A stretch of 64,000 nt of DNA from positions 219,960-283,959 of the forward strand of contig NZ_FRFA01000007.1 in assembly GCF_900143535.1 (NCBI RefSeq), given 5' to 3'. Position numbers and translations under genes: made by a program. Of this stretch, positions 9,201 through 18,743 are shown in pieces. Every line of letters begins with the position of its first letter. The first letter of the stretch is position 1. A model generated the notes under the pieces. The model was not told the DNA's origin and ran no database searches. It saw nothing but the letters and a program-made list of their open reading frames with translations. Origin of the DNA: Tateyamaria sp. Alg231-49. GTDB lineage: Bacteria > Pseudomonadota > Alphaproteobacteria > Rhodobacterales > Rhodobacteraceae.

Positions 9201-10747
9201 TGCAACTGCCTGCACGACAGCCATCGCGTATCGGGGCCAACATTCTGCGTTTGCCGCTGTTTTTGCTGCTGGTTGGCGTGTTCTCGGCGTCGATGATGTT
9301 GCCTGCGGTCTACGGTGGCGTGGCACGTGACCTAGAGGCGGCGCGTGCCTTTCTCTACACAGCCATACTTGGCGTCAGCGCCTTTGCCATGATCGGACTG
9401 GCCCATGCGGGCCGCGATCCACGCCATGGGGCCCTTGGGCCACTCATGTCGTTACTCTGTGCCTTTGTCTTCCTGCCCTTTTTACTTGCTGTCCCATTTT
9501 ACGAAGGGTTGGGTACAACCACTTTTCTGAATGCCTATGTCGAAATGGTCAGTGCGATCACAACGACCGGGGCCACGATGTTTGATGACCCCGAGCGGCT
9601 CAATGGCACGTTGCATCTGTGGCGCGCGCAGGTTGCGTGGATGGGTGGTTTGTTGATGTGGATTGCGGCCTCGGCCATTCTCGCCCCCCTGAACCTTGGT
9701 GGGTTCGAGGTCACGGCAAGGGCCGAACCGGGGCGCATGCAGACCCGTGACACGACCATGGCCGCGCCCGAAGTGCGGGTGCGCATTACCAAAGTCAGCA
9801 CTGTTCTGATCCCAATCTATTTTGGTTTGACGGTGTTGTTATGGATCTTGCTGGCGGTTGGGGGGGATACGGGGTTGGTGGCGTTGTGTCACGCGATGTC
9901 GGTCATGGCGACCTCTGGTATTTCGCCTGTTGGGGGACTCACGGGGGCAAGCTCGGGCGTTACGGGCGAGGCGGTGATGATGCTGTTTATGCTGTTCGCC
10001 TTGTCGCGGCTGACCTTTTCGACCGACACGGTGACGTCCGACACAGGCGGTTTGCGCAGCGATCCCGAATTTCGGATCGGTATTGCGCTGGTTATCATTG
10101 TCCCGTTGGTTTTGTTTTTTCGCCACTATATGGGCGCGTTCGACGTGAACGCAGAAGACGACATTCAGGGTGGGGCCCGGGCGTTTTGGGGCAGTGCGTT
10201 TACGGTTTTGTCCTTTCTCACCACGACAGGCTTCATCTCGGCCAACTGGGGTGAGGCGCAGGCATGGTCAGGTCTTGGCACGCCGGGATTGTTGTTCATG
10301 GGCCTGGCTGTCATTGGGGGCGGGGTCGCCACAACGGCCGGCGGGGTCAAGTTGCTGCGGGTCTTCGCGCTCTACCTCAATGGACTGCGCGAAATGGAGC
10401 GGTTGGTGCACCCGTCTTCTGTCAGCGGCGGCAATCCTATGGGGCGGCGCTTGCAAAAGGGTGGGGCGTTTATCGCCTGGATCTTCTTTATGTTATTCGC
10501 GCTCAGCCTTGCGTTTCTGACCATCGCGCTGACGGCCACGGGCGTTGCGTTTGACACCAGTCTCGTGATTGTGGTCGCGGGCCTTTCTACAACCGGGCCG
10601 TTACTGGACGTGGCCGCTGGAGCACCGATTTCACTGGCGGAACTCAGCGGGACGGCCAAGGGCGTTTTTGTCGCAGCCATGGTGTTGGGACGTCTTGAGA
10701 TGTTGGCCATCATCGCCCTTTTGACACCTGATTTGTGGCGTGGTTAG
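9200..10747 (+). CDS. trkH: Trk/Ktr-type potassium uptake membrane subunit TrkH
   Basis: Integral membrane pore subunit of the Trk potassium transporter, 515 residues with about ten hydrophobic segments. The four pore-loop regions characteristic of the family can be seen, with selectivity-filter-like glycines in TTGATMF, ATSGISPVGG, TTGFISANW and STTGPLLDV. The N-terminal segment LPLFLLLVGVFSASMMLPAV is the first membrane helix. The ATG shares one base with the trkA stop codon. A terminator-like hairpin with six T follows the stop, so trkAH is likely one transcript, separate from hfq. Confidence 0.94.
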   Translation: MQLPARQPSRIGANILRLPLFLLLVGVFSASMMLPAVYGGVARDLEAARAFLYTAILGVSAFAMIGLAHAGRDPRHGALGPLMSLLCAFVFLPFLLAVPFYEGLGTTTFLNAYVEMVSAITTTGATMFDDPERLNGTLHLWRAQVAWMGGLLMWIAASAILAPLNLGGFEVTARAEPGRMQTRDTTMAAPEVRVRITKVSTVLIPIYFGLTVLLWILLAVGGDTGLVALCHAMSVMATSGISPVGGLTGASSGVTGEAVMMLFMLFALSRLTFSTDTVTSDTGGLRSDPEFRIGIALVIIVPLVLFFRHYMGAFDVNAEDDIQGGARAFWGSAFTVLSFLTTTGFISANWGEAQAWSGLGTPGLLFMGLAVIGGGVATTAGGVKLLRVFALYLNGLREMERLVHPSSVSGGNPMGRRLQKGGAFIAWIFFMLFALSLAFLTIALTATGVAFDTSLVIVVAGLSTTGPLLDVAAGAPISLAELSGTAKGVFVAAMVLGRLEMLAIIALLTPDLWRG

Positions 10748-10760
10748 GCGGGCCTGTGCA

Positions 10761-10786
10761 ACAGGTCCGTAACGGACTGTTTTTTG
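10761..10786 (+). terminator. Rho-independent terminator after trkH
   Basis: GTCCG-TAA-CGGAC forms the stem and is extended by ACA/TGT with one bulged G. A run of six T follows. It lies 13 bases past the trkH stop and before hfq. Confidence 0.65.
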
Positions 10787-10876
10787 GGGTGGAATCTTCT
10801 GTGACCCCAAGACATACTCCGATCTTGAGGGGCGGTCTGATCCGCAGACCAAGCAAGAAAAAAGGGCGAACCCGAA

Positions 10877-11116
10877 ATGGCTTCGGACAGACAGAATTTG
10901 CAGGATGCATTCCTGAATCACGTGCGCAAGACCAAGGTGCCCGTGACGATTTTCCTGATTAATGGCGTGAAATTGCAAGGCGTTATCACCTGGTTTGACA
11001 ACTTTTGCGTGTTGTTGCGCCGTGACGGTCAAAGCCAGCTTGTCTACAAACACGCGATTTCGACCATCATGCCAAGCCAGCCGATCAGCTTGTATGAGGG
11101 CGAAGACGCCTCTTGA
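10877..11116 (+). CDS. hfq: RNA chaperone Hfq
   Basis: Sm-like hexameric RNA chaperone that pairs small RNAs with mRNAs, 79 residues, the usual length for alphaproteobacteria. The Sm1 region reads [19 protein letters not shown] (from residue 9) and the Sm2 motif VYKHAIST is present with YKHA at 57-60, the uracil-binding pocket. The C-terminal tail is very short, as in other Rhodobacteraceae. The stop overlaps the hflX start by four bases (TTGA). A candidate small RNA that could be a client is at about 29610-29686. Confidence 0.97.
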
Positions 11117-12387
11117 GCGAAACCGCGCCTGACGTCACCCGCGCGTGGGTGATCCATCCTGAAATCAAATCCGATCCTGACCGGCGCGAGGCTTCTCTTG
11201 CGCTGGCAGAGGCCGTTTCGCTGGCCCATGCCTTGCCTGAACTGGATGTGGTCGGGTCCGAAATTGCGCGGTTGCCGCGTCCTCGTGCGGGTCTGTTGTT
11301 TGGCAGTGGCAAGATCGATGAGATCGCCGCCCATTTGAAGGACAACGAGATTGAACTGGTTCTGGTGGACGGTGCCGTCACGCCGGTCCAGCAGCGCAAT
11401 CTTGAGAAAGCGTGGAAGGTCAAATTGCTCGACCGCACTGGACTGATCCTTGAAATCTTCTCGGACCGGGCTGCTACACGCGAAGGCGTGTTGCAGGTCG
11501 AGATGGCAGCACTCAGCTATCAGCGCACGCGGTTGGTCCGGGCGTGGACGCACCTTGAACGCCAGCGTGGCGGTCTGGGTTTTGTCGGTGGTCCCGGTGA
11601 GACGCAGATTGAGGCGGACCGGCGCGCGATTGATACACAACTGGTGCGTTTGCGCCGGCAGTTGGACAAGGTTGTTAAAACACGCAGCCTGCACCGCGCC
11701 GCACGGGCCAAGGTGCCGTACCCAATTGTTGCCCTTGTGGGTTACACCAACGCCGGCAAATCCACGCTGTTCAACCGCCTGACGGGTGCGCAGGTGATGG
11801 CCAAGGATATGCTCTTTGCCACGCTGGACCCAACGATGCGCCGGGTCGAACTTGACTCGGGCCCCGAGGTTATCCTGTCAGACACAGTTGGGTTTATTTC
11901 TGACCTGCCCACCGAACTCGTCGCCTCCTTTCGCGCCACGCTTGAGGAAGTATTGGCGGCGGACATCATCGTACACGTCCGTGATATCTCGCATCCCGAA
12001 ACAGAGGCGCAGGCCGAGGACGTGGCCGCCATCCTTAACGATTTGGGCGTGGATGAAGAGCGCACGCAGATCGAAGTATGGAACAAGCTGGATGCACTGC
12101 CAGACGATCTGGCCGATGCAGCGCGCGCGCGCGCCGTGCGTGAGGAAAACGTGTTTGCCATTTCTGCACTGACGGGCGAGGGGATCGCACCGCTGCTGGA
12201 TCATGTGGCAGAAGTATTACAGGCGGCTGTTACGACAGAGACGCTGCATTTGCCTTATGCGGAGGGGCGCAAACGGGCCTGGCTATTTGAACAGGATGTG
12301 GTCGAAGAAGAACGTCAGAACGAAGACGGGTTCGAATTCGATGTGCGCTGGAGTGCCATGCAAAAGGCCCGGTTTGAGGGGCTGTAA
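11113..12387 (+). CDS. hflX: GTPase HflX
   Basis: Ribosome-associated GTPase of the Obg-HflX superfamily involved in splitting or rescuing stalled ribosomes, 424 residues. The N-terminal glycine-rich HflX domain holds [15 protein letters not shown] (about 153-167). The G domain has G1 GYTNAGKST (210-218), G3 DTVGF (257-261) and G4 NKLD. The start is a TTG at 11113 that overlaps the hfq stop (TTGA). No better start exists because the next in-frame codons are family-conserved. hfq-hflX is a standard pair. It is convergent with mfd, 13 bases apart. Confidence 0.95.
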
Positions 12388-12400
12388 ATTGCCCTCGTAA

Positions 12401-15400
12401 TCACGCCTGCGCTTTCTTTTTCTTCTTTGCCTCAATCACTTTTTCCGCCAGATCACGGGCGATTGCAAAAGCGCCTTTGATCTTGTCGCTGTCACGCGCC
12501 CAATCACGACGTACAACGATCTTGTTGTCCTTGACCTTGGCAAGCCCACGTTGATCCTGAATGAAGGTCACAAGGCCTTCGGGCGAGGCAAACTTGTCAT
12601 TGTGGAACTGCACAGTCGCGCCCTTTGGTCCGCCATCCAGTTTGGCAATCCCGGCCCGTTTGCACATCGCCTTGATGCGCACGACCAGCATCAGCGTGTT
12701 AACCTCTTTGGGTAATTCGCCAAATCGGTCGATCAGTTCTGCGGCAAAACCTTCCAGTTCAACTTTGGTGCTCAACCCACTGAGACGGCGATACAATCCG
12801 AGCCGCACGTCAAGGTCGGGCACGTATGCCTCGGGGATCAGAACAGGCACGCCAAGGTTAATCTGTGGCGCCCATTGGCCGTCTTCTTCGCTGAGGCCCT
12901 CCATCTGCCCGGACTTGATCTTGGCGATCGCCTCTTCCAGCATGGATTGGTACAACTCGAAACCAACGTCGCGCATCTGGCCCGATTGTTCCTCGCCCAG
13001 CAGGTTGCCTGCACCGCGAATGTCGAGGTCTTGGGAGGCCAGCGTGAACCCGGCCCCAAGTGTGTCGAGAGAGCCGAGAACCCGCAGCCGTTTTTCTGCC
13101 GTCGCGGTCAGTTTCGCGCGCGGTTTGGTTGTCAAATAGGCGTAAGCACGGGTTTTGGAGCGTCCCACACGCCCACGGATTTGATATAGCTGCGCAAGGC
13201 CAAACATATCGGCCCGGTGCACAATCATCGTATTGGCAGTGGGGATGTCGAGGCCGGATTCCACAATTGTTGTGGCCAACAACACGTCATACTTGCCGTC
13301 ATAAAAGGCGTTCATACGATCATCCAACTCTCCGGCGGCCATCTGACCATGGGCGATGACGTAGGTGAGTTCGGGTAATTGTTCCTTTAGGAATGCCTCG
13401 ATCTCGGGCAGGTCAGAGATGCGCGGGACCACGTAAAACGACTGCCCGCCGCGATAGTGTTCGCGCAGCAGCGCTTCGCGGATGGTGACTGTGTCGAATT
13501 CAGAGACGTAGGTGCGGATGGCAAGGCGGTCTACAGGCGGAGTGCCGATGATCGACAGATCGCGCACGCCCGTCAGCGAGAGTTGCAGCGTGCGCGGGAT
13601 GGGCGTCGCGGTCAGCGTCAGCACATGCACATCGGAGCGCATTTGTTTCAGCCGTTCCTTATGTGTGACGCCGAATTTCTGTTCCTCATCAATGACAAGC
13701 AGGCCGAGGTTCATAAACTTTACCCCCTTGGCCAAAAGCGCATGCGTCCCCACAACGATATCTGCGGTACCTTTGGCCATGGCATCGCGTGCATCGGCGG
13801 CATCCTTGGCAGATACAAACCGGCTGAGTTGGCGCACATTTATCGGGAAGCCGCGAAAACGTTCGGCAAAGCTTTTGTAGTGCTGCCGCGCCAACAGTGT
13901 CGTCGGTGCGATCACGGCCACCTGTACACCGGACATGGCGGCGACAAAGGCCGCACGCATCGCCACTTCGGTCTTGCCGAAACCAACATCACCGCAGATC
14001 AGGCGATCCATCGGAGCACCGCTGGTCAGATCGTCGATCACATTGCCGATGGCCGTCAATTGGTCGTCGGTTTCATCGTAGGGAAAGCGGGCCGAAAATG
14101 CGTCCCACATGCCGGGCGGGGGTTCGAGCACCGGTGCCTTGCGCAAGGCACGCTCTGCGGCGATGCGGATCAGCTTGTCCGCCATCTCGCGGATGCGTTC
14201 CTTGAGTTTGGCCTTTTTGGACTGCCATGCGCCTCCGCCCAAGCGGTCCAGCAATCCTTCTTCATGTCCGTACTTGGAAAGTAATTCGATGTTTTCGACT
14301 GGCAGGTACAGCTTTGAACTCTCTGCATATTCCAAAAGCAGGCATTCGTGGGCAGCGCCTGCCGCGGTGACGACTTCCATGCCCTGATAGCGCCCAATGC
14401 CGTGATCGACATGCACGACCAGATCGCCCGGGCTTAATGATTGTGTTTCGGTCAGGAAGTTCTCGGCGCGCCGTTTGCGTTTTGGTGCACGGATCAGGCG
14501 GTCGCCCAGCACGTCCTGTTCAGAGATCACTGTGATGCCGGGCGCTTCAAACCCGTGTTCCAAGGCCCAGACAACCAGATGCAGCCCACGCTTGCCAATG
14601 CGCGTGGCGTCTGTGATCGGGATGACCTCAGCCAGCCCCTCATCCTCAATGAGGCCCGTCAGGCGTTCGCGCGCGCCATCCGAATAACTGGCGACAACGA
14701 CCGGACCAGCGTCCATTTTCGCTTTAATATGATCTGCCAAAGCGCCAAAAAGGCTCAAGGATTCCTGTTGGCGCTCTGGAGAAAAATTTCGCCCGATCCG
14801 CCCACCTGCATCCGTGACACCCAGTCCGGTTGCCTGTGGCAGTGCGCTGAATTGCAAGACCCGCTTGGCGGCCACTGCCGTTTCCCATGCAGAATCGTCC
14901 AGATACAGCCCTTCGGGCGGTGCCGGTTTATAGACCGAGTCCATCTTGGAGCGATGCGCCATCGCCAAACGCCGTGTTTCGTACTGGTCCGCAATGCTAT
15001 CCCAACGGGCCAGCCGGGTTGGGGTTACCTGATCATCGAGCGAAATGCTTGCATCAGGGATGTAATCAAACAGCGTCTCAAGCCTGTCATGAAAGAAGGC
15101 CAGCCAGTGTTCAGCGCCTTGATGCTTGCGCCCTGCGCTGATCGCCTCATAAAGCGGGTCGTCGGTGCCCGCGGCCCCAAACTCAAGCCGGTAGGACTGG
15201 CGGAACCGCGTGACTGCGGCCTCATCCAAAATCACCTCGGACACAGGAGCCAGCTCAACCACATCCAGCTTTTCCGTGGTGCGTTGGGTTGCGGGATCAA
15301 AACGGCGTGCGCCGTCCAATACGTCGCCAAACAGGTCCAGCCGCACTGGCCCCAGATCGCCGGGCGGATAGATGTCGATAATGCCGCCGCGCACCGCATA

Positions 15401-15859
15401 GTCGCCGGGCTCCATCACTGTTGGGCTTTGCACAAACCCCATGCGCACAAGGAAATTGCGCAACGCCGCCTCATCCACGCGACCACCCACACGGGCAGAA
15501 AACGCCGCCTCGCGCAGCAGGTTGCGCGCTGGCACCCGTTGGCTGGCGGCGTTGATGGTTGTCAACAGCACAAACTTGTCTGGCATCCCGTGTGTCAGTG
15601 CCGCCAGCGTAGCCATCCGCTGGGCTGAGATGTCGGCATTGGGCGACACGCGATCATATGGCAGGCAATCCCACCCAGGAAAGACCAACACAGGCATATC
15701 TGGCGCAAAGAAGCGCAACGCCCCCTGCATGGCCGCCAGCCGCTTGTCGTCGCGCGCAACGTGCACAACCGGGCCACGCGCTGCGACTTCGTCCAAGATC
15801 AGCTTGGCGTCAAAGCCCTCTGGGGCGCCGGAAACGGTGATGTGGTCTGGCTGGCTCAT
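12401..15859 (-). CDS. mfd: Transcription-repair coupling factor Mfd
   Basis: ATP-dependent DNA translocase of 1152 residues that removes RNA polymerase stalled at lesions and recruits UvrA for nucleotide excision repair. The degenerate UvrB-like N-terminal region is followed by a CarD-like RNA-polymerase-interacting domain (around LSPGDLVVHVDHGIGRYQGM). The helicase core has a Walker A GDVGFGKTE (about residues 620-630) and a Walker B VIDEEQ (about 723). A C-terminal TRCF domain completes it. The length is normal. The long open frames on the opposite strand are shadows of this gene. Confidence 0.97.
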   Translation of the reverse strand: MSQPDHITVSGAPEGFDAKLILDEVAARGPVVHVARDDKRLAAMQGALRFFAPDMPVLVFPGWDCLPYDRVSPNADISAQRMATLAALTHGMPDKFVLLTTINAASQRVPARNLLREAAFSARVGGRVDEAALRNFLVRMGFVQSPTVMEPGDYAVRGGIIDIYPPGDLGPVRLDLFGDVLDGARRFDPATQRTTEKLDVVELAPVSEVILDEAAVTRFRQSYRLEFGAAGTDDPLYEAISAGRKHQGAEHWLAFFHDRLETLFDYIPDASISLDDQVTPTRLARWDSIADQYETRRLAMAHRSKMDSVYKPAPPEGLYLDDSAWETAVAAKRVLQFSALPQATGLGVTDAGGRIGRNFSPERQQESLSLFGALADHIKAKMDAGPVVVASYSDGARERLTGLIEDEGLAEVIPITDATRIGKRGLHLVVWALEHGFEAPGITVISEQDVLGDRLIRAPKRKRRAENFLTETQSLSPGDLVVHVDHGIGRYQGMEVVTAAGAAHECLLLEYAESSKLYLPVENIELLSKYGHEEGLLDRLGGGAWQSKKAKLKERIREMADKLIRIAAERALRKAPVLEPPPGMWDAFSARFPYDETDDQLTAIGNVIDDLTSGAPMDRLICGDVGFGKTEVAMRAAFVAAMSGVQVAVIAPTTLLARQHYKSFAERFRGFPINVRQLSRFVSAKDAADARDAMAKGTADIVVGTHALLAKGVKFMNLGLLVIDEEQKFGVTHKERLKQMRSDVHVLTLTATPIPRTLQLSLTGVRDLSIIGTPPVDRLAIRTYVSEFDTVTIREALLREHYRGGQSFYVVPRISDLPEIEAFLKEQLPELTYVIAHGQMAAGELDDRMNAFYDGKYDVLLATTIVESGLDIPTANTMIVHRADMFGLAQLYQIRGRVGRSKTRAYAYLTTKPRAKLTATAEKRLRVLGSLDTLGAGFTLASQDLDIRGAGNLLGEEQSGQMRDVGFELYQSMLEEAIAKIKSGQMEGLSEEDGQWAPQINLGVPVLIPEAYVPDLDVRLGLYRRLSGLSTKVELEGFAAELIDRFGELPKEVNTLMLVVRIKAMCKRAGIAKLDGGPKGATVQFHNDKFASPEGLVTFIQDQRGLAKVKDNKIVVRRDWARDSDKIKGAFAIARDLAEKVIEAKKKKKAQA

Positions 15860-15914
15860 GGGCTCGGGCGGTAATGAAAGCGAGCGCCTTCAATTGGGGC
15901 AATCGCGTTCTCTG

Positions 15915-16442
15915 TCAACCGCCGAAGGGGCCCACGGACATGTTTTGGTACATCCCCCATAGGGCTGTTGCGAAAATCGCGACCATCCCGATGGCCTGCA
16001 CATAGGTGCGATGGCGGCCAAGGCGGCGCCAAAGTGCTTCGCCCGTCGCCTGTTCGATCTGTATCAACCGGGCGGTCGAGAGGTTCAGAGCGCCCACAAG
16101 GGACATTGGAAAACCCAGCAGAAACACCGCTTGCGCAAACTCGACACCATAGACAAAGCCCAACAGCGCAAGACCGGTGAGGAAAAAGCAGGTGAAGCCC
16201 AGCAGCCAGAGACCCGACACTTTGCTAATGAACAACAGCCGGTTTGTGTTGATGTGCACCAGCGCATCCAGATCTTCGGACGCTTGCCCGCCATAGCGCC
16301 GCGCGCGAGCCACCATGTCATAAGGCACGCCCAGCACCCAATGGCTGGCTGTCGACCACACAACCGCCAGCGCGATCCAGAACCACAGGTTCGAGAACGA
16401 GCGCATGTCGATGAGTTCAAAGATGGTTTCGTGCCAGTCCAC
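15915..16442 (-). CDS. Small integral membrane protein ('component of SufBCD complex' family)
   Basis: Protein of 175 residues read from a GTG at 16442 (VDWHETIFELIDMRSFSN); the frame extends further upstream but that part is not protein-like. It has four or so hydrophobic segments. In Rhodobacteraceae databases this family carries the name 'component of SufBCD complex', but I see no Fe-S cluster assembly motif in it and there are no suf genes here, so the name should not be taken as function. It lies downstream of nothing on its own strand and is divergent from hemB across 141 bases. Confidence 0.65.
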   Translation of the reverse strand: MDWHETIFELIDMRSFSNLWFWIALAVVWSTASHWVLGVPYDMVARARRYGGQASEDLDALVHINTNRLLFISKVSGLWLLGFTCFFLTGLALLGFVYGVEFAQAVFLLGFPMSLVGALNLSTARLIQIEQATGEALWRRLGRHRTYVQAIGMVAIFATALWGMYQNMSVGPFGG

Positions 16443-16583
16443 GCGTCGCCTTGCTTGCCTCTTACGGGGCTTGCCCGCAGTGTTTGGCGACCCTCTTAGC
16501 GCGCGCGGGGCAGGATGCCTAGACTTGGCAAGCGCAAAATTCCATGCCACCCATAGCCTGTCACCCAAACTGGACAACTGCAC

Positions 16584-17585
16584 ATGCGCCCGACCCAAAG
16601 CCCCTTTCCGGCAACCCGCCTGCGCCGCACCCGCGCCACGCCGGCGATCCGCAACCTTGTGCGCCAGAATACGCTAAGCGTCGATGATTTCATTTGGCCC
16701 GTTTTTGTTCGGAGTGGCGAAGGGATAGAGGAGCCTATTTCTTCTATGCCCGGTGTCTTTCGCCGCTCGGTCGATAAAGTGGTCGAGGCCGCCCGCGAGG
16801 CTGCTGATCTGGGCATCCCGGCCATTTGCCTTTTCCCCTACACCGGACTCGAAGAGCGCACCGAAGACTGTGCGGGCGCCTGGGATCCGAACAACCATGC
16901 CAACAGGGCCATCCGTGCCATCAAAGCGGCGGTGCCCGAGATCGCCGTTATGACGGACGTCGCGCTCGATACCTACAACATCAACGGCCATGATGGGTTC
17001 GTCGAAGACGGAGAGATCGTGAATGACCGTACCGTTGAGGCGCTGGTCAAGATGACGCTGGCGCAGGCCGATGCGGGTGCCGACATCATTGGCCCCTCCG
17101 ATATGATGGATGGCCGAATTGGTGCGATGCGGGCGGCACTTGAGGGCGCGGGCCATCAAAGGGTGATGATCCTCAGCTATGCCGCCAAATACGCCAGTGC
17201 ATTCTATGGCCCGTTCCGGGATGCTGTCGGGGCGTCTGGTGCGCTCACGGGGGACAAGAAAACCTACCAGATGGACCCGGGCAATGCTGATGAGGCGATG
17301 CGCCTGATCGAACGCGATCTGGCTGAAGGGGCAGACATGATCATGGTCAAGCCGGGCCTGCCGTACCTTGATATCTGTCGCCGTGCTCGCGACACATTCG
17401 GAGCGCCCACTTTTGCCTATCAGGTGTCGGGCGAGTTTGCGATGATCAAGGCCGCAGGACAGAACGGCTGGATTGACGAGGAGCGGGTGATGCTCGAAAG
17501 CCTGATGGCTTTCAAGCGGGCAGGGTGCGACGGCATCCTCACCTATTTCGCGCCTGCCGCCGCCCGCCTGCTGCAAGGCGCATGA
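16584..17585 (+). CDS. hemB: Delta-aminolevulinic acid dehydratase (porphobilinogen synthase) HemB
   Basis: Condenses two 5-aminolevulinate molecules into porphobilinogen in tetrapyrrole (heme, bacteriochlorophyll) synthesis; cytosolic; 333 residues. The two substrate-binding lysines are visible: Lys202 in YAAKYAS and Lys256 in MVKPGLPYLD, the Schiff-base lysine. The region that carries three zinc-binding cysteines in the E. coli type reads DVALDTYNINGHDG (from residue 125), with Ala and Asp in their place. This is the Mg-dependent or zinc-independent subclass known from Bradyrhizobium and Pseudomonas. The stop overlaps the next gene by four bases (ATGA). Confidence 0.97.
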   Translation: MRPTQSPFPATRLRRTRATPAIRNLVRQNTLSVDDFIWPVFVRSGEGIEEPISSMPGVFRRSVDKVVEAAREAADLGIPAICLFPYTGLEERTEDCAGAWDPNNHANRAIRAIKAAVPEIAVMTDVALDTYNINGHDGFVEDGEIVNDRTVEALVKMTLAQADAGADIIGPSDMMDGRIGAMRAALEGAGHQRVMILSYAAKYASAFYGPFRDAVGASGALTGDKKTYQMDPGNADEAMRLIERDLAEGADMIMVKPGLPYLDICRRARDTFGAPTFAYQVSGEFAMIKAAGQNGWIDEERVMLESLMAFKRAGCDGILTYFAPAAARLLQGA

Positions 17586-17971
17586 CGCGATATTCGGGTC
17601 GCTGTCACTGCGGTTTTGTCCGCTTCGAAGTCGAGGCGGACATTGATCACGCGCGCATCTGTAATTGCAGCATCTGTCACAAGCGCGGAGCGCTGAACTT
17701 CCGTGTGCCCAATGATGCTCTGACCCTTCATACACCTTTGTCCGAACTGACGCTGTATGAGTGGGGATCGTTCACCGCCAAAGATTACTTTTGCCCACAC
17801 TGCGGAATCCTTGCCTTCCGGCGCCCTGCGGCGCTGACACGGGGCGAAAGGGCACAAGGCCAGACAGAGTTCGATGGCTGGGCGGTCAACTTGCGATGTC
17901 TTGATGGATTTGACACCGACGGCATCCCAGTTCGTCACATTCCCGGGCGCGATATTGCGTTCGACGCCTAA
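17582..17971 (+). CDS. GFA (CENP-V/GFA) family zinc protein
   Basis: Protein of 129 residues of the glutathione-dependent formaldehyde-activating fold. Metal-ligand cysteines are CHCG (near residue 9), CNCSICHKRG and CPHCG, giving the two zinc sites of the family. The ATG at 17582 overlaps the hemB stop (ATGA); the longer frame upstream lies inside hemB. Members are annotated as formaldehyde-glutathione adducting enzymes, but most small GFA proteins have no proven activity, so the substrate is open. Confidence 0.85.
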   Translation: MTRYSGRCHCGFVRFEVEADIDHARICNCSICHKRGALNFRVPNDALTLHTPLSELTLYEWGSFTAKDYFCPHCGILAFRRPAALTRGERAQGQTEFDGWAVNLRCLDGFDTDGIPVRHIPGRDIAFDA

Positions 17972-18103
17972 TCCTCAATCTTAACTCATAGCAAAAACCC
18001 GCCAAACAGTTGCAAACACGTGACAGGGGCCAGCAATAGGCGTATGGTTGCGCCAAGCGCGGGCAAACCGCGCAGCACATTGAGCAATACAGGCGGTTCA
18101 AAC

Positions 18104-18670
18104 ATGACACATTTAGGTATGTCGCGGCGTGTCTTCACGCTTGGGGCATTGGCATCTACAGGCGCAGTTGCAGCATGCGGCAACGGCGTGGGCAGTCGCG
18201 GCGCGGTCACAATCGACGCACGCGTTGGGGCCACGCTGGACGAGATGTATCGCAGCTATCCCAACACGCGCCAACTGGCAGACAAAGCGGATGGCCTGCT
18301 GGTCATGCCGCTGGTGACCGAGGCCGGGTTTGGTTTTGGCGGGGCCTACGGGCGCGGCGCGCTTTTGGTCAACGACACGACCGTTGACTATTATTCGGTC
18401 ATCAAAGGATCAGGTGGCTTGCAAATCGGCGCACAGCAGTTCGCCCACGTGCTGTTTTTCATGACCAATGAGGCACTCACTGATTTCCGCCGTTCTCCCG
18501 GCTGGGCGGCAGGCGCGGATCTGGAATATGTGATCTCCGACAAAGGCGAAAGCGTTGCGGCAGACACAACCACAACCTTGTCTCCCGTGTTGGCTGCGGT
18601 CTTTGCCCAAGCTGGTCTGCGTCTTGGTGCGACATTGGAAGGCACGAAGTACACGCGCATCATTCCCTGA
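18104..18670 (+). CDS. SYLF (YSC84-like) domain lipoprotein
   Basis: Protein of 188 residues. The N terminus has a twin-arginine-like start (SRRVF) running into the lipobox AVAAC, so it is likely exported and lipidated. The mature part is a single SYLF domain, a lipid-binding fold: DEMYRSYPNTRQLADKADGLLVMP, GFGFGGAYGRGALL and a final LRLGATLEGTKYTRI. The ATG at 18104 is chosen because it puts the signal sequence at the start. SYLF proteins bind phosphoinositides in eukaryotes; the bacterial role is unknown. Confidence 0.8.
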   Translation: MTHLGMSRRVFTLGALASTGAVAACGNGVGSRGAVTIDARVGATLDEMYRSYPNTRQLADKADGLLVMPLVTEAGFGFGGAYGRGALLVNDTTVDYYSVIKGSGGLQIGAQQFAHVLFFMTNEALTDFRRSPGWAAGADLEYVISDKGESVAADTTTTLSPVLAAVFAQAGLRLGATLEGTKYTRIIP

Positions 18671-18689
18671 TGCGCGATTTGCGTTGTAA

Positions 18690-18736
18690 CGGTGGGTGAA
18701 CGTTTGCGCGACTGCGCATATTGGCGCCACCCACCG
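18690..18736. terminator. Long imperfect hairpin between convergent genes
   Basis: A 9-bp stem CGGTGGGTG (18690-18698) / CACCCACCG (18728-18736) encloses an inner hairpin TGCGC-GACT-GCGCA. It lies between two convergent stop codons. There is no T-run, so intrinsic termination is uncertain, but the position suits a bidirectional stop. Confidence 0.4.
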
Positions 18737-18743
18737 GGCTACA

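Noticed and set aside
14441..15628. Open frame of 395 codons on the plus strand
   Set aside because: It lies entirely inside mfd on the opposite strand and shows no motif.
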